64,000 nt of DNA from NCBI RefSeq assembly GCF_002163715.1, contig NZ_CP015698.1, positions 1,922,001-1,986,000 of the forward strand, read 5' to 3'. The stretch is from Curvibacter sp. AEP1-3. GTDB lineage: Bacteria > Pseudomonadota > Gammaproteobacteria > Burkholderiales > Burkholderiaceae_C. The notes under the pieces were generated by a model. The model worked only from the letters and a program-made list of their open reading frames with translations. It searched no databases and was not told the DNA's origin. Position 1 is the first letter of the stretch. Each line of letters begins with the position of its first letter. Of this stretch, positions 21,375-29,779 are shown piece by piece. A program made the translations under genes and the position numbers.

Positions 21375-21421
21375 AGTTCATCCCATCGACGAGACGCAAA
21401 CGAAATAAACGCCCCATCGAT
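21375..21421. promoter_or_regulatory. Conserved LysR intergenic element, copy 2
   Basis: This is the counterpart of 2883-2925: AGTTCATCCCATCGACGAG, GACGCA, a spacer four bases longer, then ACGCCCCATCGAT. It starts 96 bases from the LysR start and ends 61 bases before the small-protein start. A short stem-loop (TTCAG, five bases, CTGAA at 21426-21440) follows, as at the first locus. Confidence 0.6.
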
Positions 21422-21482
21422 GCTGTTCAGACGGACTGAAACCCGCCGGAGCGGAATCTTCAACTTTGAAAGGAACTTCATC

Positions 21483-21665
21483 ATGAACAAGACTACTTTT
21501 GCTGCTATCACCTTGGTTCTCGGCTCTTTGTTGGCCGGTCAAGCTTTCGCTACTGACGCTGCTACCGATGCCAAGGCTGCCGACAAGCAAGCCGTTGCCG
21601 CCAAGGCAGCTGACGGCAAGTCCGCTGACGCTTACGCTGACCTGGACAAAATCAAGAAGTGGTAA
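21483..21665 (+). CDS. Small secreted Ala/Lys/Asp-rich protein
   Basis: A 60-residue protein with a clear signal peptide (MNKTTFAAITLVLGSLLAG, cleavage after QAFA near residue 23). The mature part is ~37 residues, nearly all Ala, Asp, Lys, with AYADLDKIKKW at the end. It has AAAGGA upstream of the ATG and is followed by a terminator. It is divergent from the LysR gene at 20334-21278. The family is not recognised; the mature peptide may be a helical, charged periplasmic peptide. It lacks the DUF4148 repeats of the sister locus. Confidence 0.75.
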   Translation: MNKTTFAAITLVLGSLLAGQAFATDAATDAKAADKQAVAAKAADGKSADAYADLDKIKKW

Positions 21666-21705
21666 TCCGCACTACGGCCCACAGGCCGTAAGCGCAACCC
21701 TCACC

Positions 21706-21732
21706 AGCCCGGCACCGCCGGGCTATTTTTTT
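21706..21732 (+). terminator. Rho-independent terminator of the small secreted protein gene
   Basis: AGCCCGG, five bases, CCGGGCT, then a T-rich tract (ATTTTTTT). It overlaps the 3' end of the convergent histidine kinase gene. Confidence 0.85.
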
Positions 21733-22475
21733 GCCTGTGGGAAAGACAGACATGCCAGCGCGCCGCCCTGCTCTCTGGGCACAAGGCTGATGGTCGCGCC
21801 CACTTTGGCCAGCAGGCGTTGAGCCGTCAGCAGGCCCACACCCAAACCGGGAAACTGCTTGGCGGAATGCAATCGGCCAAACACCTTAAACAACTTGTCT
21901 TGCATCGCCGGGTTGAAACCGGCACCGTTGTCTTCCACCCACAGCTGCACCTTTCCCTCCGGAGCTTGATGGACCGACACGGAAATCACAGGCTCCGCCA
22001 CCTTGGCCGTAAATTTGAAGGCATTGGCCAGAACCTTTGACAGCGCTTGCCGAACTATGGCCTCATCAGCCAGCACCTCGAGCGGGGCGGGCACATCCAC
22101 AGTCACAGCGACAACTCGATCAACAAAGCCTGCCTGCACCTCCCGCACGCATGACTCCACCACGGGAGCCAGTTCAACAGCACCCGGCAGTGCCTGTACA
22201 GCCCCAAGGCGGGACAGGGCCGTTAAAGCGTCCAGCAACACGCCCATGTGATCGGCGGAGGCCGTGATGGTGCGCAGAAAGTCAGCACTTTCGCCAGTGA
22301 GCTGGGCACCGGCTTCCTCCTCCAGCAAACGCGCAAACGACACCAGATGGCGTAGCGGCGCCCGCAGGTCGTGAGACACGGTGTAGGTGAACTCCTGCAG
22401 CTCAGCGCGGCTGGCGGCAAGTTCTACCTCCAACTCTTGGATACGTTGTTGCAACCGGTGCTCGCTGCTGTGCAT
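21723..22475 (-). CDS. Histidine kinase without a sensor domain
   Basis: A 250-residue kinase with only an N-terminal coiled coil (residues 5-30), a HisKA dimerisation domain with phospho-acceptor His in YTVSHDLRAPLRH (about 33-45), and a HATPase domain with N box (VLANAFKF), G1 (VEDNGAGF) and a G2-like GLGVGL. There is no membrane segment or PAS domain, so input must come from a partner. The ATG at 22475 has GAGAGG five bases upstream; a GTG two codons earlier is possible. It lies 9 bases after glmU on the same strand. No response regulator is adjacent. Confidence 0.85.
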   Translation of the reverse strand: MHSSEHRLQQRIQELEVELAASRAELQEFTYTVSHDLRAPLRHLVSFARLLEEEAGAQLTGESADFLRTITASADHMGVLLDALTALSRLGAVQALPGAVELAPVVESCVREVQAGFVDRVVAVTVDVPAPLEVLADEAIVRQALSKVLANAFKFTAKVAEPVISVSVHQAPEGKVQLWVEDNGAGFNPAMQDKLFKVFGRLHSAKQFPGLGVGLLTAQRLLAKVGATISLVPREQGGALACLSFPQAKK

Positions 22476-22484
22476 GTTCACCTC

Positions 22485-23936
22485 TCAGGCTTTGGGTTTC
22501 TTTGCCGGACGGCTCCAGTTGGCAATGCTCACCTGTTTACCGCGCGCCACACTCAGGGCACCGGCTTCGGTGCTCTTGGTAATGGTGGAGCCGCCACCAA
22601 TGGTTCCGCCTGCTCCAATGGTGACGGGCGCGACCAACACGCAATTGCTGCCCACATGCACATCCGCCTCAATGACAGTGCGGTGTTTGTTGGCGCCGTC
22701 GTAGTTAGCGGTAATGCTGCCTGCGCCATAGTTCACCCGCTCACCGACTGTGGCATCGCCCAAATAAGCCAAGTGGTTGGCTTTGGCGCCGGCGGCTAGG
22801 GTGGAATTCTTCACCTCCACAAAATTGCCGATATGCACCTCCGCGCCCAACTTGGCGCCAGGGCGCAAGCGGGCGAAGGGGCCAATCAACGCGCCTGCAC
22901 CCACTGTCACGCCCAACTTCTCGCCATCAATGTGAGTGAAGGGGTGAATTACTGCGCCCGCCTCGATCACACAGTTGGCGATCACACAGTTCGCGCCGAT
23001 CGACACTCCCTCGCCCAGACTCACCTGACCCGAAAAAACACAATTCACATCGATGCTGACGTCATGAGCGCACAACAGGTCGCCACGCACATCGATGCGC
23101 GCAGGGTCGGCCAGCCGCACGCCTTCGTCCATCAAACGGTGGGCTTGCTGCGATTGATAGGCACGCTCCAGTTCAGCCAGCTGCACCGGACTATTCACCC
23201 CGGCCACTTGCACGGGATCCGAAATCTTGTGCCCCACCACCGCCACGCCATCGGACACAGCAAACTTCACCACGTCGGTCAGGTAGTACTCGCCCTGGGC
23301 GTTTTTGTTGTCCAGGCGTGCCAACCAGGTTTTGAGCTGCGCCGCAGGCACCGCCATGATGCCGCTGTAAATCTCTGTGATCGCACGTTGTGCCTCTGAA
23401 GCATCTTTGTGCTCCACAATGGCTTGCACCGCGCCACCCGCATCGCGCACGATGCGCCCGTAGCCAGCCGGGTTACTTTGTTCCAGTGTGAGCAGCGCGA
23501 GTTTGTTGCCGCCACAGGCCTGAATGAGGTGGAACAAGGTATCGGATTGCGTCAAGGGCACGTCGCCGGAGAGCACCACCACCACGCCATCGTCCGGCAG
23601 CACCGGCGCGGCTTGCTGCACGGCATGGCCGGTGCCGAGCTGCGGCTCCTGGCGCACAAAATTCAAGGCAAATCCGGCGCTAGCGCCCGTGAAATCTGCG
23701 CAAGCCGCTTCCACTTCCATAGCACTGTGGCCGGTGATCACCACCACGTGACGGGCCTGAAGGTCCGCGGCGGTTTCCACCACATGCTGCAACAAGGGGC
23801 GCCCGGCCAAGCGCTGCAGGACTTTCGGGATTTTGCTGCGCATGCGGGTGCCTTTGCCCGCCGCCATAATGACCACGTCCACCGGAGCGTGTGCCGGTGC
23901 GCCACTTGAAAGATGGGGATTGGAAGTCAATGCCAT
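22485..23936 (-). CDS. glmU: Bifunctional N-acetylglucosamine-1-phosphate uridyltransferase / glucosamine-1-phosphate acetyltransferase (GlmU)
   Basis: A 483-residue enzyme that makes UDP-GlcNAc for peptidoglycan and LPS. The N-terminal pyrophosphorylase has the nucleotide loop MAAGKGTRMRSKIPK (near residues 24-38) and a VLSGDVPL Mg-binding segment. The C-terminal left-handed beta-helix acetyltransferase shows hexapeptide repeats and the active-site HLAYLGDA, NYGAG and NYDG motifs. The start ATG shares the CATG at 23934-23937 with the divergent lipoprotein gene, so one of the two starts may lie further downstream. The N-terminus has ~20 extra residues compared with typical GlmU. Confidence 0.95.
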   Translation of the reverse strand: MALTSNPHLSSGAPAHAPVDVVIMAAGKGTRMRSKIPKVLQRLAGRPLLQHVVETAADLQARHVVVITGHSAMEVEAACADFTGASAGFALNFVRQEPQLGTGHAVQQAAPVLPDDGVVVVLSGDVPLTQSDTLFHLIQACGGNKLALLTLEQSNPAGYGRIVRDAGGAVQAIVEHKDASEAQRAITEIYSGIMAVPAAQLKTWLARLDNKNAQGEYYLTDVVKFAVSDGVAVVGHKISDPVQVAGVNSPVQLAELERAYQSQQAHRLMDEGVRLADPARIDVRGDLLCAHDVSIDVNCVFSGQVSLGEGVSIGANCVIANCVIEAGAVIHPFTHIDGEKLGVTVGAGALIGPFARLRPGAKLGAEVHIGNFVEVKNSTLAAGAKANHLAYLGDATVGERVNYGAGSITANYDGANKHRTVIEADVHVGSNCVLVAPVTIGAGGTIGGGSTITKSTEAGALSVARGKQVSIANWSRPAKKPKA

Positions 23937-24840
23937 GCCTTTGTTGAATTCTGGAACGTTAGTTCGCGCGGGGGGTGTAGCCCGGCGCTGGTGCGCCATT
24001 ATCTGCCTGCTGGCAGCGGGTCTGACCCTGACAGGTTGCGGCGCGGTGCGACTGGCCTACAACAACGCCCCCGACCTCACCTACTGGTGGCTGGATGGCT
24101 TTCTGGACCTCGACAGCGCGCAGAGCGCGCGCCTGCGCAATGACTTGAATGCCCTGCAGACATGGCACCGCAAAGAAGAGTTGCCCGCAGTTGCCGAAAT
24201 GCTCAAGAACCTACAAGCCGCGTCTCCCCAGCCCGTGGCTGCCGATCAGGTATGCCAGCTATCGCGCTACCTTGAAGGCCGGTTCCAGGCCGTGCTCGAC
24301 CGCGCCACGCCGACGGCCTTGGCGCTGGGCCCCACATTGAGCAACGCCCAGTTAGACCATTTGGCCCGCTCATGGGACAAGCGCAATGCGGAATGGCGGG
24401 AGGAATGGCTGGACGGGTCCCCGCAGGAACGACTGAGCCGGCGCCTGAAAACCACCATTGATCGGGCCGAAGGCTTTTACGGCCGGCTCACCGACGTCCA
24501 GAAAGCGCTGATCCGCAGCCAACTGGAAAGCTCGCCTTTCGATGCGGCCATCCAATATAAAGAGGTGTTGCGGCGGCAGAGAGACGCACTCCAAACCCTG
24601 CGCGCGCTCAAAGCCGGAGCGTCCAGTGAGATTCAAGTGCAGGCCGAAATGCGGGCCCTGTTGGTGCGCAGCCTGCAGTCGCCTGACACCACGTTTGTGC
24701 AATACACCGAACGGATTCGCAGCCATTTCTGTGAATCTGCCGCAGAGCTTCACAATGCCACCAGCCTGGCCCAGCGCACCAAACTGCAGCAAACCTTGCA
24801 GGGCTACGAAAACGATGTTCGCGCTCTGATGCAACGCTGA
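23935..24840 (+). CDS. DUF6279 lipoprotein
   Basis: A 301-residue predicted lipoprotein: a signal sequence with lipobox LTLTGC (Cys35), then GAVRLAYNNAPDLTYWWLDGF, which is the DUF6279 opening, and a mostly helical charged body. Its function is unknown. The start at 23935 gives a long signal region; a later start is possible, since the ATG overlaps the glmU ATG on the other strand. The TfoX-N gene follows by 6 bases, probably in one transcript. Confidence 0.82.
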   Translation: MPLLNSGTLVRAGGVARRWCAIICLLAAGLTLTGCGAVRLAYNNAPDLTYWWLDGFLDLDSAQSARLRNDLNALQTWHRKEELPAVAEMLKNLQAASPQPVAADQVCQLSRYLEGRFQAVLDRATPTALALGPTLSNAQLDHLARSWDKRNAEWREEWLDGSPQERLSRRLKTTIDRAEGFYGRLTDVQKALIRSQLESSPFDAAIQYKEVLRRQRDALQTLRALKAGASSEIQVQAEMRALLVRSLQSPDTTFVQYTERIRSHFCESAAELHNATSLAQRTKLQQTLQGYENDVRALMQR

Positions 24841-24846
24841 ATCACC

Positions 24847-25248
24847 ATGAGCACCACCGACTCCGGATTTGCCGACTATTGCTGCGAACTATTGGCCAGC
24901 CTGGGACCCTGCCACGCCAAACGCATGTTTGGTGGTTGGGGCATCAGCTGCGATGGCTTGACGGTGGCCGTGATCGCGGATCTGGGCGATGGCGACACGT
25001 TGTGGCTCAAAGCCAGTGCCGACAACCGTGCCATCTATGAAGCGGAGGGCTGCAAACGCTTCGTTTACACCGCCAAAGGCGAGCCACGTGGCATGAATTA
25101 CTACAGCGCCCCTGCCGACGCCATGGAGTCACCGGCCTTGATGCGGGATTGGGCACAGCTCGCCTGGCAAGCGGCGCTTGCAGCCCGGAAACCCCCATCG
25201 GCCAAGGCCAGGAAAAAATCGGTGCCGGGCCGCCCCAAGCCGGTTTAG
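24847..25248 (+). CDS. TfoX N-terminal domain protein
   Basis: A 133-residue protein consisting of a TfoX/Sxy N-terminal domain: CHAKRMFGGWGISCDG (about 18-33), LWLKASADNRAIYEAEGC (about 52-69), MNYYSAP (about 83-89), and a basic tail (KARKKSVPGRPKP). Stand-alone TfoX-N proteins are widespread and uncharacterised; full-length TfoX/Sxy controls competence in Gamma-proteobacteria. The protein lacks the C-terminal domain, so a competence role is not implied. The GC-rich repeat at 25249 directly abuts the stop codon. Confidence 0.85.
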   Translation: MSTTDSGFADYCCELLASLGPCHAKRMFGGWGISCDGLTVAVIADLGDGDTLWLKASADNRAIYEAEGCKRFVYTAKGEPRGMNYYSAPADAMESPALMRDWAQLAWQAALAARKPPSAKARKKSVPGRPKPV

Positions 25249-25292
25249 CCGCCTCGGGGGGCAGCGACCCGCACAGCGGTGGAGCGTGGGGA
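25249..25292. repeat. GC-rich intergenic repeat, Comamonadaceae type
   Basis: Contains GCCGCCTCGGGGGGCAGCGA, then CCCGCACAGCGGTGGAGCG. From memory this string recurs after genes across Comamonadaceae genomes. It starts immediately after the TfoX-N stop codon. The hairpin at 58871-58958 has a related GCCGCCTCGGG start. Confidence 0.45.
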
Positions 25293-25297
25293 CACCT

Positions 25298-25897
25298 TTA
25301 CACCGGCCAAACCACTCCGTGGTCGTTGAGGATGGCATCCAGCGGCATATCGTGGGCTTCCGGCTCAAAATCATCCACAAATCCGGTGCCAAAGCCCAAA
25401 CCTACCGTAAAGGGTTTCGGGCTCAAGCTGGCCAGCATGCGGTCATAAAAACCGCCGCCATAGCCCAAGCGGTACCCGCCGGGACCATAGCCCACGCAGG
25501 GCACAAACAGCAGGGTTGGCACGATCAGCTCGGTGTCTTTGGGCTTGGGAATGCCATAGGCATCCTCTTCCATCGGGCAACCGGGATACCAAGCATGAAA
25601 GGTCATGGTCTTGTGGGCGCGGTTCACTACCGGCAAGCCGATGCGGCGCGGCTGCGGCTGATCGATCAGCTCACCGTCTTCTTTCCAGCGGTGCAAGGCG
25701 GGCAAAGGATCAAACTCGCCTTTGATCGGCCAATAGGCACCGATCACCGCATCCGGCCGGCCTACCAACCAGATGCGCATCACGCGTTGTAAAAGATCGG
25801 CACGCTGTAGTCGATCCGGCATCGCCAGACGTTGATCCAACAGGGCCTTGCGAAGGGCTTTCTTTTGTGCAGCTTTGCTGTCGTCCGAGTTGTCCAT
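25298..25897 (-). CDS. 5-formyltetrahydrofolate cyclo-ligase
   Basis: A 199-residue enzyme that converts 5-formyl-THF to 5,10-methenyl-THF with ATP. Family markers are KKALRKALLDQRLAM at the N-terminus, IGAYWPIKGEFDP, and the ATP-binding VPCVGYGPGGYRLGYGGGFYDR region. The ATG at 25897 is used; a GTG three codons upstream is possible. It is divergent from the lytic transglycosylase gene, with 9 bases between the start codons. Confidence 0.92.
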   Translation of the reverse strand: MDNSDDSKAAQKKALRKALLDQRLAMPDRLQRADLLQRVMRIWLVGRPDAVIGAYWPIKGEFDPLPALHRWKEDGELIDQPQPRRIGLPVVNRAHKTMTFHAWYPGCPMEEDAYGIPKPKDTELIVPTLLFVPCVGYGPGGYRLGYGGGFYDRMLASLSPKPFTVGLGFGTGFVDDFEPEAHDMPLDAILNDHGVVWPV

Positions 25898-25906
25898 AAT
25901 CCCCAC

Positions 25907-27907
25907 ATGCAGTTTTCAGCCATTCTGACATCACTGGCCCTGTGCGGCGCCCTGATGTCCCCCACTTTCACTTCAGCATACGCGCAAGGGCGCGATATCA
26001 CCCGTCTCGATGAGACCATTCTGGACCTGGCCCAAGCCTACAAAAACCGGGACCGCAAACGCCTGAGCGCTGCCTTGCCCTCGATGAAGGGCTACATCCT
26101 GGAACCATGGGCCGCGTATTGGGAACTCTCTGCCCGACTTGACGAGGCCAGCAAGTCCGAAATTCAAGACTATCTGAATCGCTACAACGGCACTTACCAG
26201 GAAGACCGCCTGCGCGCTGAGTGGCTGCTTCAACTCGGCCGCAACCGCGACTGGGACACATTCGGGCGCGAGTACCCGCTCTACCGGATGAACGACGACA
26301 AATCCGTGCGTTGCTATGCGCTGTGGGCAGACTACAGCACCCGCAATGCCGATGTAGCCGGTGCCTTGGAACCTGTTTGGTGGGGACAGAAAGAAGCCGA
26401 CGACGCATGCGGCGGTCTGGCTGCCCAACTGGTCAAAGACAAAAAGCTCAGCGCGCACAGCGCATGGGTCCGGGCACGGTTGGGCATGGAAAATGACCGC
26501 TTGCGTGTGGCCACACAAGCCGTTGCGGCACTGGACAGCGACTACGTCAAAACCGTCAACACCATTTACAGCACGCCGGCCAAGTACCTGAACGACAAAG
26601 TCACCGCGCTGCGTCCACAGACGCGCGAATTTGTATCGCTCGCACTGATCCGGCTGGCCTATATAGACCCGGACAGTGCAGCTGTTGAGATCGAAAAAAT
26701 GCGCTGGAAAGCCCAGCTCAACCAGGAAGAACGCAGCTGGGTCTGGGGTGTCATCGGCAAGCGCTTGGCGCAAAAGCTCTCGGACGAGGCACCGGCTACC
26801 TTTGCCAAAGGCCAATTTGCACAAATGCACGAAGACCATTTGGTCTGGGCCGCACGCGCCGCGCTCCGGGCCGGTCGCTGGAGCCAAGTGGCGGATGCGA
26901 TTGCCGCCATGCCGGATTCCTTGCGCAACGACTCGACTTGGGTCTATTGGCGCGCCCGCGCGCTGGCTCAACGCAACAATGTCGAAACCGCCAAGATGGA
27001 AAGCCAGACGCTGCTCGAATCCATCGCCGGCACCAAGGGCTTTTATGAAATGCTGGCCCTGGAGGAACTGGGGCAAAAGATTGTGGTGCCGGCCAAACCC
27101 GCACCTTTGACGCTGGAAGAAAAAGATCAGGCCAAAAAGAACCCCGGCCTGGCCCGTGCACTCCATGCCATCGCCATCGGCCTGCGCAGCGACGGCGTGC
27201 GCGAATGGAACTACAGCACCAACCTGCACAACCGTGGCGGATTGGACGATCGCGCGCTCCTGGCCGCGGCCGACCTGGCCTGCAAGGCCGAAGTGTGGGA
27301 CCGCTGTATCAACACCAGCGAACGCACCAAAGGCATGGTCGATATCGACCAACGCTACCCCATGCCGCACAAGAGCGCGGTGCTGGCGCGCACCCAGACT
27401 ATCGGCCTCGATCCGGCCTATGTGTACGGTCTGATCCGGCAGGAGAGCCGCTTCATCACCGATGCCAAATCCGGCGTGGGCGCTGCGGGTCTGATGCAAG
27501 TCATGCCCGCGACTGCCAAGTGGACCGCCAAAAAAATCGGGCTCAGCGACTTCCAGAGTCACCAGATTACCGACCGAGACACCAATATTGCTATCGGCAC
27601 CGGGTATTTGAAGCTGGTGCTCGACAGCTTTAACGGCTCCATGCCCATGGCAGCAGCAGCCTATAACGCGGGCCCCGGCCGCCCCCGCATCTGGCGCGGT
27701 CAGACGGGCAGCCCTGTGCTGGAAGCTGCCATCTGGGCCGAGAACGTGCCTTTCTCAGAGACCCGGGACTACGTCAAAAAAGTGCTGGCCAACACCACGT
27801 TGTACGCGGCGCTCATCACAGGTCAACCCCAATCCCTGAAAGCCAGACTGGGCAACGTGGGGCCGCGTGATGCCACCAGCCCGGAGGCAGGGCTCGACTT
27901 GCCTTAA
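25907..27907 (+). CDS. slt: Soluble lytic murein transglycosylase
   Basis: A 666-residue periplasmic enzyme that cleaves peptidoglycan glycan strands to anhydromuropeptides. A signal peptide ends near SAYAQG (residues 25-30), followed by a long superhelical alpha U/L domain. The C-terminal SLT domain (about 490-640) has catalytic Glu in IRQESRF, GAAGLMQVMPAT and AAAYNAGPGRP. Size and order match Slt70. The start is chosen for the signal peptide. Confidence 0.94.
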   Translation: MQFSAILTSLALCGALMSPTFTSAYAQGRDITRLDETILDLAQAYKNRDRKRLSAALPSMKGYILEPWAAYWELSARLDEASKSEIQDYLNRYNGTYQEDRLRAEWLLQLGRNRDWDTFGREYPLYRMNDDKSVRCYALWADYSTRNADVAGALEPVWWGQKEADDACGGLAAQLVKDKKLSAHSAWVRARLGMENDRLRVATQAVAALDSDYVKTVNTIYSTPAKYLNDKVTALRPQTREFVSLALIRLAYIDPDSAAVEIEKMRWKAQLNQEERSWVWGVIGKRLAQKLSDEAPATFAKGQFAQMHEDHLVWAARAALRAGRWSQVADAIAAMPDSLRNDSTWVYWRARALAQRNNVETAKMESQTLLESIAGTKGFYEMLALEELGQKIVVPAKPAPLTLEEKDQAKKNPGLARALHAIAIGLRSDGVREWNYSTNLHNRGGLDDRALLAAADLACKAEVWDRCINTSERTKGMVDIDQRYPMPHKSAVLARTQTIGLDPAYVYGLIRQESRFITDAKSGVGAAGLMQVMPATAKWTAKKIGLSDFQSHQITDRDTNIAIGTGYLKLVLDSFNGSMPMAAAAYNAGPGRPRIWRGQTGSPVLEAAIWAENVPFSETRDYVKKVLANTTLYAALITGQPQSLKARLGNVGPRDATSPEAGLDLP

Positions 27908-27931
27908 TATCCCGAGAGAAACTCCAGGGTC

Positions 27932-29779
27932 TCAGGCCGTACCTCGGTAAAACTCGCAGCGGTTACGCCCGCTGCGCTTGGCGGCATACATGGCTTGGTC
28001 CGCATGCGTAAGCAGCAGCTGGGGCTCCGAGCCATGCTCAGGAAAAAGCGCCAGTCCCAGGCTGCCTGAAACCTGCACCACCGGTGCGTCAGGCCCCTCG
28101 CCCAAGATACAAGGCGCGGCAATGGCGGCCATCAGTTTGGCAGCCAGCGCCTGGAGTTCCGTCCGGCCTTCCACTGCGCTGAAAATCATGACAAACTCGT
28201 CGCCGCCCAGGCGGCACACCGTATCAGCCGCGCGCAAAGTGCCCTGCAACCTGCGGGCGACTTCTTTCAAAAGCAAATCTCCCGACTCGTGGCCATAGTT
28301 GTCGTTGACCTCTTTGAAGTGGTCCAGGTCCAGAAACCCGATGGCAAAGACCCCTTTATGCCGGCCGTAGTGCGCGCAAAGCATCTTGAGCCGGTCTTGC
28401 AAGAGCACCCGGTTGGGTAGACCCGTCAGGGCGTCATGCTCGGCAAAGTGGCTGCGGGCTTCGAGCCGCTTTTTCTCCGTCACGTCCTGCAAGACCGCAA
28501 GGCTGCGCACAGGTTGGTGCGCTTCGTCGTATTCCCAGATGGCAGACAGGATCACATCGCACAGCGTGCCATCGCGGCGACACAGCTGGTACTCGATGTT
28601 GTCGCAACGGCCATCGCGCGCGGCGGCAGGGATCACCACCTCGCGTGCTTTGCGCGCGGAGGCCGGATCCATAAAGTCGGCCACATGCCGTCCCAACACA
28701 TCTGCCTCGCCATAACCCAGCGTGTCCAGCCACAACTTGCTGACCTGCACGATGCGTCCTTGCGCATCAATCGAATGCAACATGGCCGGAGTCTGAAAGT
28801 AAAGGTCCCGGGCCCGCGCCTCACTGTCGGCCAGTATCCGCAAAGCCTGGCGCTGCCCTTCAGACATCACAGCCAGAAACAAGCCCGGCAAGAGCGTGGC
28901 CAATACCGACAAATAGAACAAGGCATCGCCCCACCAACTGGAGGTCGGCGGAGGCAGCAGCACGCCATAGCGGATCAGTGCAGCCATGCTGGCGGCGACC
29001 AGCAAGTTGGCGGTGAAGGTGGCTACCAGGGTCGAACGCATGGCCATCCACACCACTGGGGCCACCATGATCACAAAGGGCTTGGGCAGGCTCGTACCTG
29101 CCCACAGCGTGACAGCCACACTGCCGAACAACATGGCCATGGCCATGGGCTCGGTGATCCGCTCTAGCGCCACGCGGGGCCGTTTGGTTGCCACCGACAG
29201 TGCAAGGGGCAGGGCTGCAACGGTGCCTATGGTGTGGCCGACGAACCAGTTCAGCGCCATCACATGCCAATCTCCACCCGCCACACCTATCCAGGCCAAT
29301 CCCCCCAGAGGCGCGAGGACGGCTGCAGGCAGCAAGGCCGCACGCAGCAGCACCACGCCTTGCACTGCCGCCCGATCTCCGGCGTGCTCCAATGCCCGGA
29401 TGCGGTCCAACATGACGGCAGACAGCATCATCTCCAACAAGTGCACCGGCACGTCCAAGGCGGCACGCCATGCCATCGTCGTGGGGCTGATCCACGCTTG
29501 AAACTCTGGTCCTGCCCCCCAGACATACGCCATGTGGGTCACCCACACTGCCACAAACAAAGCAGCCAACATGGCAGGCCACTGCGAACGCTGCAGGCGC
29601 AACAAAGCCACTGCCCCTACCGGGTTGGCCATCCAGATGATGACCTGCCCCGGCCGCGCGTCGGACACCATGAGCGACAAGAGCCCCATTGCTGCGCAGA
29701 CGCCTGCCCACAGCAGCATCCACCGCCCGCTGCGCGCACGGGGCCGCATGGCACCGGTTTGCTGGACGTCAAAGACCAT
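27932..29779 (-). CDS. Diguanylate cyclase with membrane sensor, PAS and GGDEF domains
   Basis: A 615-residue enzyme making cyclic di-GMP. The N-terminus has about eight hydrophobic segments (MASE1-like, residues 15-300), then a PAS domain (about 320-430, with PAMLHSIDAQGRIVQVSKLW) and a GGDEF domain (about 445-610). RLGGDEFVMIF is intact, as is the DALTGLPNR opening, so it should be active. An RxxD inhibitory site is not evident. The ATG overlaps the 3' end of the solute-binding-protein gene by 11 bases, coupling the two. No EAL domain. Confidence 0.88.
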   Translation of the reverse strand: MVFDVQQTGAMRPRARSGRWMLLWAGVCAAMGLLSLMVSDARPGQVIIWMANPVGAVALLRLQRSQWPAMLAALFVAVWVTHMAYVWGAGPEFQAWISPTTMAWRAALDVPVHLLEMMLSAVMLDRIRALEHAGDRAAVQGVVLLRAALLPAAVLAPLGGLAWIGVAGGDWHVMALNWFVGHTIGTVAALPLALSVATKRPRVALERITEPMAMAMLFGSVAVTLWAGTSLPKPFVIMVAPVVWMAMRSTLVATFTANLLVAASMAALIRYGVLLPPPTSSWWGDALFYLSVLATLLPGLFLAVMSEGQRQALRILADSEARARDLYFQTPAMLHSIDAQGRIVQVSKLWLDTLGYGEADVLGRHVADFMDPASARKAREVVIPAAARDGRCDNIEYQLCRRDGTLCDVILSAIWEYDEAHQPVRSLAVLQDVTEKKRLEARSHFAEHDALTGLPNRVLLQDRLKMLCAHYGRHKGVFAIGFLDLDHFKEVNDNYGHESGDLLLKEVARRLQGTLRAADTVCRLGGDEFVMIFSAVEGRTELQALAAKLMAAIAAPCILGEGPDAPVVQVSGSLGLALFPEHGSEPQLLLTHADQAMYAAKRSGRNRCEFYRGTA

